Shown here: positions 61,417 to 64,000 of the stretch, one piece after another
Layout: each line of letters begins with the position of its first letter
Position numbering within the stretch: position 1 is the stretch's first letter
DNA from: Haloferula rosea
Lineage (GTDB): Bacteria > Verrucomicrobiota > Verrucomicrobiia > Verrucomicrobiales > Akkermansiaceae
Length of the DNA: 64,000 nucleotides
Assembly (NCBI RefSeq): GCF_016595525.1
Contig: NZ_JAENII010000006.1
Location: 62,001-126,000, forward strand
Direction: 5' to 3'
Position numbers and translations under genes: made by a program
The notes under the pieces: model-generated
Databases searched by the model: none
What the model was told of the DNA's origin: nothing
Seen by the model: the letters and a program-made list of their open reading frames with translations, nothing else

Positions 61417-63096
61417 ATGAATCCCCGCACGCTCTCCCTCTTTTCCCTCGTCCTGATGGGTCTCCTCCCGGCTCAGGCGCAGATCACCGTCGATGGCAGC
61501 CGCGACGCCGCCTACGGCCAACCTCTCGCCATCCAGCTCGCCCCGACCGGCTTCGGCGACAACACCGATGCAACCCCTCTCACTGCCAACGGCTCTGAGC
61601 TGAATGCCGCCTACGCCGTGATTCGTGCTGACAAGCTGCATCTCTTCCTCGCGGGAAACCTTGAAACGAACTTCAACAAGCTGGAGGTCTTCATCGATAG
61701 CCAGGCGGGTGGGCAGAACGTGCTCGCGGGTGACAACCCGGACGTCGATCTCGATGGACTCAACGCAATGGCGGGGCTGACCTTTGACTCCGATTTCGCA
61801 CCAGACCACTACTTTACCATGGGTGGGGGAGACCAGGGTTTCGGGGCTGGATTGGAGTTCTTTGTGAGCTTCGCAACCTTGGGGAACACGGGCTTTGGTG
61901 AGGGCACGGGATCAGTCACCAGCTTTCCAGCCACCATGATCCTTCCTGCTGCGACCACCGGGCTGGGTTTGGATCGGGCCATTCGAGTGGGTCTCGACAA
62001 CTCCAATATCGATGGGATCACCAACGCATCGGTGGCGGGGGCTTCCACGGTTTCCACTGGGATCGAGATTTCCATCCCGCTTGACCTCCTCGGAGGTGTC
62101 ACCCAGCCACTGAAGATCTGTGCCTTCATCAACAACGGGAATCACACCTTCCTCTCGAATCAGGTGCTTGGCAGCTTGCCGGCAGGAACCAGCAACCTTG
62201 GTGGACCGGGCACGGTCAATTTCGAATCGGAGCCATCCGGAACCGACCAGTTCTTCCTCGTCACAGCCGAGATCAATGCCGGAGTGGAGGCGACCCTGGA
62301 CGCGGGTGGAGGAAGAACCACGGCAGGAATCGTAGTCAATGATGGGGCAATCGGCGGGATCGTCGGTATCTCGGGCGATACGACCGTGGCGAGGCACGGG
62401 TTTGTTGGGCAGATCTATGATGCCGTCGCCTTGGAGCTCGGAGCGAGCCCGGCACAAGTCGACGAAGGGCAAACCAGGCAACTGACGGCGGTGGAGGTGA
62501 TGGACGACCAGACGACGCTGGCTCTTGATCCTGCCGAAGTGGAGTGGGTCAACAACAGCGATGCCCTGACTTCGATCAGTGCTGCAGGGCTGGCTACTGC
62601 GGGCACCGTATTTAAGGACAGCTTGGCAAACGTCGGCGGCACCCGTGCAGGCCTCGCTGATCCAGACGGCTTCGATCTCACTGTGATCAACGTTGGTGAG
62701 GACGATTTTGGCAGTTATGCCGCAGACGGGATCGACGATGATTGGCAGGTGGATTTCTTCGGGATCGGAAATCCAGAAGCCGCACCGGGTGAAAATCCAG
62801 ACGGGGACAGAGACGACAATCTGATGGAGTTCCTTGCCGGATTTGATCCGACCGACGCCTCCCAGTTCTTCCAGTTCAAGATCGAAGGTTTCAGTAATCC
62901 CGGCACCTTGGATCTGAAGCTCAACAAGGTGATTCCGGGTCGGGTTTATCACTTGTTGGAAAGCGGTAATCTCACCGCGCCGTTCGCCGAGGTCTCGAGC
63001 TTCAGCGTCACGACGGAGGAGCTTGAAAAGATCATCCAGGATGGCGACGCGCCGGCTGATCGAAACTTCTATCGAATCGAAATTTCCAAGCCCTAG
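61417..63096 (+). CDS. Secreted beta-rich protein of unknown function
   Basis: The 559-residue protein starts MNPRTLSLFSLVLMGLLPAQAQ, a signal peptide. The N-terminal half resembles a CBM9-like or lectin-type beta domain (ITVDGSRDAAYGQPLAIQL, LNAAYAVIRADKLHLFLAGNL, LEVFIDSQAGGQNVL), a pattern frequent in Verrucomicrobia surface proteins. Near residue 445 DGIDDDWQVDFFGIGNPEA introduces a Ca-binding-like, Asp-rich segment (NPDGDRDDNLMEFLAGFDPTD), then a closing beta domain ends in NFYRIEISKP. No enzyme motif is found. It follows the kinase gene by 72 bases and may be under the same control. Confidence 0.72.
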   Translation: MNPRTLSLFSLVLMGLLPAQAQITVDGSRDAAYGQPLAIQLAPTGFGDNTDATPLTANGSELNAAYAVIRADKLHLFLAGNLETNFNKLEVFIDSQAGGQNVLAGDNPDVDLDGLNAMAGLTFDSDFAPDHYFTMGGGDQGFGAGLEFFVSFATLGNTGFGEGTGSVTSFPATMILPAATTGLGLDRAIRVGLDNSNIDGITNASVAGASTVSTGIEISIPLDLLGGVTQPLKICAFINNGNHTFLSNQVLGSLPAGTSNLGGPGTVNFESEPSGTDQFFLVTAEINAGVEATLDAGGGRTTAGIVVNDGAIGGIVGISGDTTVARHGFVGQIYDAVALELGASPAQVDEGQTRQLTAVEVMDDQTTLALDPAEVEWVNNSDALTSISAAGLATAGTVFKDSLANVGGTRAGLADPDGFDLTVINVGEDDFGSYAADGIDDDWQVDFFGIGNPEAAPGENPDGDRDDNLMEFLAGFDPTDASQFFQFKIEGFSNPGTLDLKLNKVIPGRVYHLLESGNLTAPFAEVSSFSVTTEELEKIIQDGDAPADRNFYRIEISKP

Positions 63097-63167
63097 TCAG
63101 CCCAACGCACGCGACCCGCTTCGACACTCATTTCCAATCCCAAAAATCACCAAACTCCCAAACCACG

Positions 63168-64000
63168 ATGAAACTTCTAGCAACGATCCTCACCTCCCTC
63201 TGTCTGTGTGGTGCGGCGCAGGCGGCACCTCCATCCATCATCAACTACCAGGGCCGCGTCTCGGTGAATGGTGAGAACTTTGATGGCACCGGCTTGTTCA
63301 AGTTCGCGCTGGTTGATGCGGTGGGTTCGACAAGTTACTGGGGCAACGACGGGACCGGCGCGGCAGGGGGCGAACCCACGGCGGCAGTGTCATTGCCGGT
63401 GAACAAGGGACTCTACGCGGTGGGGCTTGGCGACACGGCACTGGGAAACATGACGGAGGTGCCTGCGTCGATTTTCGCGGGTCAGGATGATGTCCGGCTC
63501 AGGGTATGGTTTGATGATGGAGTCAATGGGAGCATTCAGTTGGTGCCCGATCAACGGATCACCTCGGTGGGATACGCCCTGAGTGCTGCCCAGGCGGATA
63601 GTGTGGCGGATGGGTCGATTACCGGTGCGAAGCTTGCCGATGGAGCCGTCAGTGCTTCCAAGTTTGCCCCATCCATCCTTTCGGCGCAGTCCGGAGAAAG
63701 CTATGCCTACGCGCTGAATCCATCGGGAGAACTCGCTGTGAGCGTGGCATTCGATCAGGCGTTTCCACCTGGCACGATTCCTGAAGTAGAACTCCCGGCA
63801 GGTTGGGTTTTGTCCGGTGCCGCGAGCTCGACGGGCTTCTCCGCCACGAACGATTCTCCTACGTTCGGGACAGCGGTTGCCGACAGTTCGGCTGGCTCGG
63901 GGCAGTTCACCTCGCTTGCTCTGGTAGATGGCCGCCCGGCGATCAGTCAGTACAACGCGACGACGGGCGATTTGACCTTTGTGATCGCGGTGGATGCCGG
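63168..64000 (+). CDS. Secreted protein, N-terminal part, cut by window edge
   Basis: The first 277 codons are visible, from the ATG at 63168 to the window end with no stop. A signal peptide (MKLLATILTSLCLCGAAQA) is followed by PPSIINYQGRVSVNGENFDGTGLFKFALVD, typical of bacterial surface proteins with a fibrous or tail-like body. The segment RITSVGYALSAAQADSVADGSITGAKLADGAVSASKFAP is a repeated Ala/Ser/Gly motif seen in tail-fibre-like domains. It lies 71 bases after the previous secreted protein. Length and function cannot be judged. Confidence 0.72.
   Translation, partial: MKLLATILTSLCLCGAAQAAPPSIINYQGRVSVNGENFDGTGLFKFALVDAVGSTSYWGNDGTGAAGGEPTAAVSLPVNKGLYAVGLGDTALGNMTEVPASIFAGQDDVRLRVWFDDGVNGSIQLVPDQRITSVGYALSAAQADSVADGSITGAKLADGAVSASKFAPSILSAQSGESYAYALNPSGELAVSVAFDQAFPPGTIPEVELPAGWVLSGAASSTGFSATNDSPTFGTAVADSSAGSGQFTSLALVDGRPAISQYNATTGDLTFVIAVDA

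Overview
The window is GC-rich, gene-dense chromosomal DNA with no rRNA, canonical tRNA, CRISPR array, insertion sequence or prophage that I could support. The gene content points to Verrucomicrobiota, most likely a Verrucomicrobiaceae-like bacterium. Evidence: the DUF1592/DUF1552 pair typical of the Planctomycetes-Verrucomicrobia group, a secreted sulfatase, LL-diaminopimelate aminotransferase (dapL), an ECF sigma factor next to a PknB-like kinase with a propeller-like tail, a XylR/AraC regulator, and large secreted proteins. This is inference from content, not a phylogeny.

Layout. 1-7689 is a minus-strand run: priA (cut by the window start), a DUF3634-like small protein, dxs, xseB, a multi-membrane glycosyltransferase-like protein, an NtrC-type regulator and a histidine kinase. 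cutA (7735-8070) meets a tightly packed minus-strand operon (8071-11125: COG4551 phosphatase, acyP, a MarC-family protein, two hypotheticals), which diverges from folP. 12170-24266 carries the DUF1592/DUF1552 pair, an SLC13 permease, a SWIM-SNF2 helicase, a sulfatase, a MATE pump and a glutathione peroxidase. 24342-31661 carries a lipoprotein, an SLBB protein and two adjacent minus-strand groups: a TPR-AAA ATPase with two TPR membrane proteins, and a radical SAM/SPASM enzyme overlapping a protein of unknown function.

The most notable region is 31805-38373, an RNA-repair and RNA-surveillance locus. rtcR (CARF plus sigma-54 activator) diverges from a textbook sigma-54 promoter that reads into rsr (Ro60 homologue), then rtcB (RNA ligase) and rtcA (RNA 3'-phosphate cyclase). 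The 515 bases between rsr and rtcB hold four tandem structured RNAs. All share a terminal stem beside the bases ATGC on the 5' strand and TTG on the 3' strand, as expected for Y RNAs that bind Ro60/Rsr. The last two also contain T-arm, closed acceptor-like stem and D-arm in circularly permuted order, as in YrlA-type tRNA mimics. RNA damage sensing by RtcR would thus switch on the Ro protein, its RNA partners and the repair enzymes together.

38399-53934 holds two PilT-type ATPases, a three-gene YqjD/YqjE-like group, an AsmA-like protein, a GYF-domain membrane protein, a DnaK paralogue, an RRM protein, a fatty acid desaturase with an unusual coiled-coil tail, a bifunctional nuclease, recJ, dapL and a XylR-like regulator. 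54101-64000 holds a large repeat-bearing secreted protein, an ECF sigma factor, a transmembrane Ser/Thr kinase and two further secreted proteins, the last cut by the window end. Other intergenic stretches are under about 300 bases. The longest are 33413-33697 (AT-rich promoter region of rsr/rtcR), 47100-47373 (leader of the RRM gene, no gene seen) and 56642-56822 (upstream of the ECF sigma gene, nothing clear seen).
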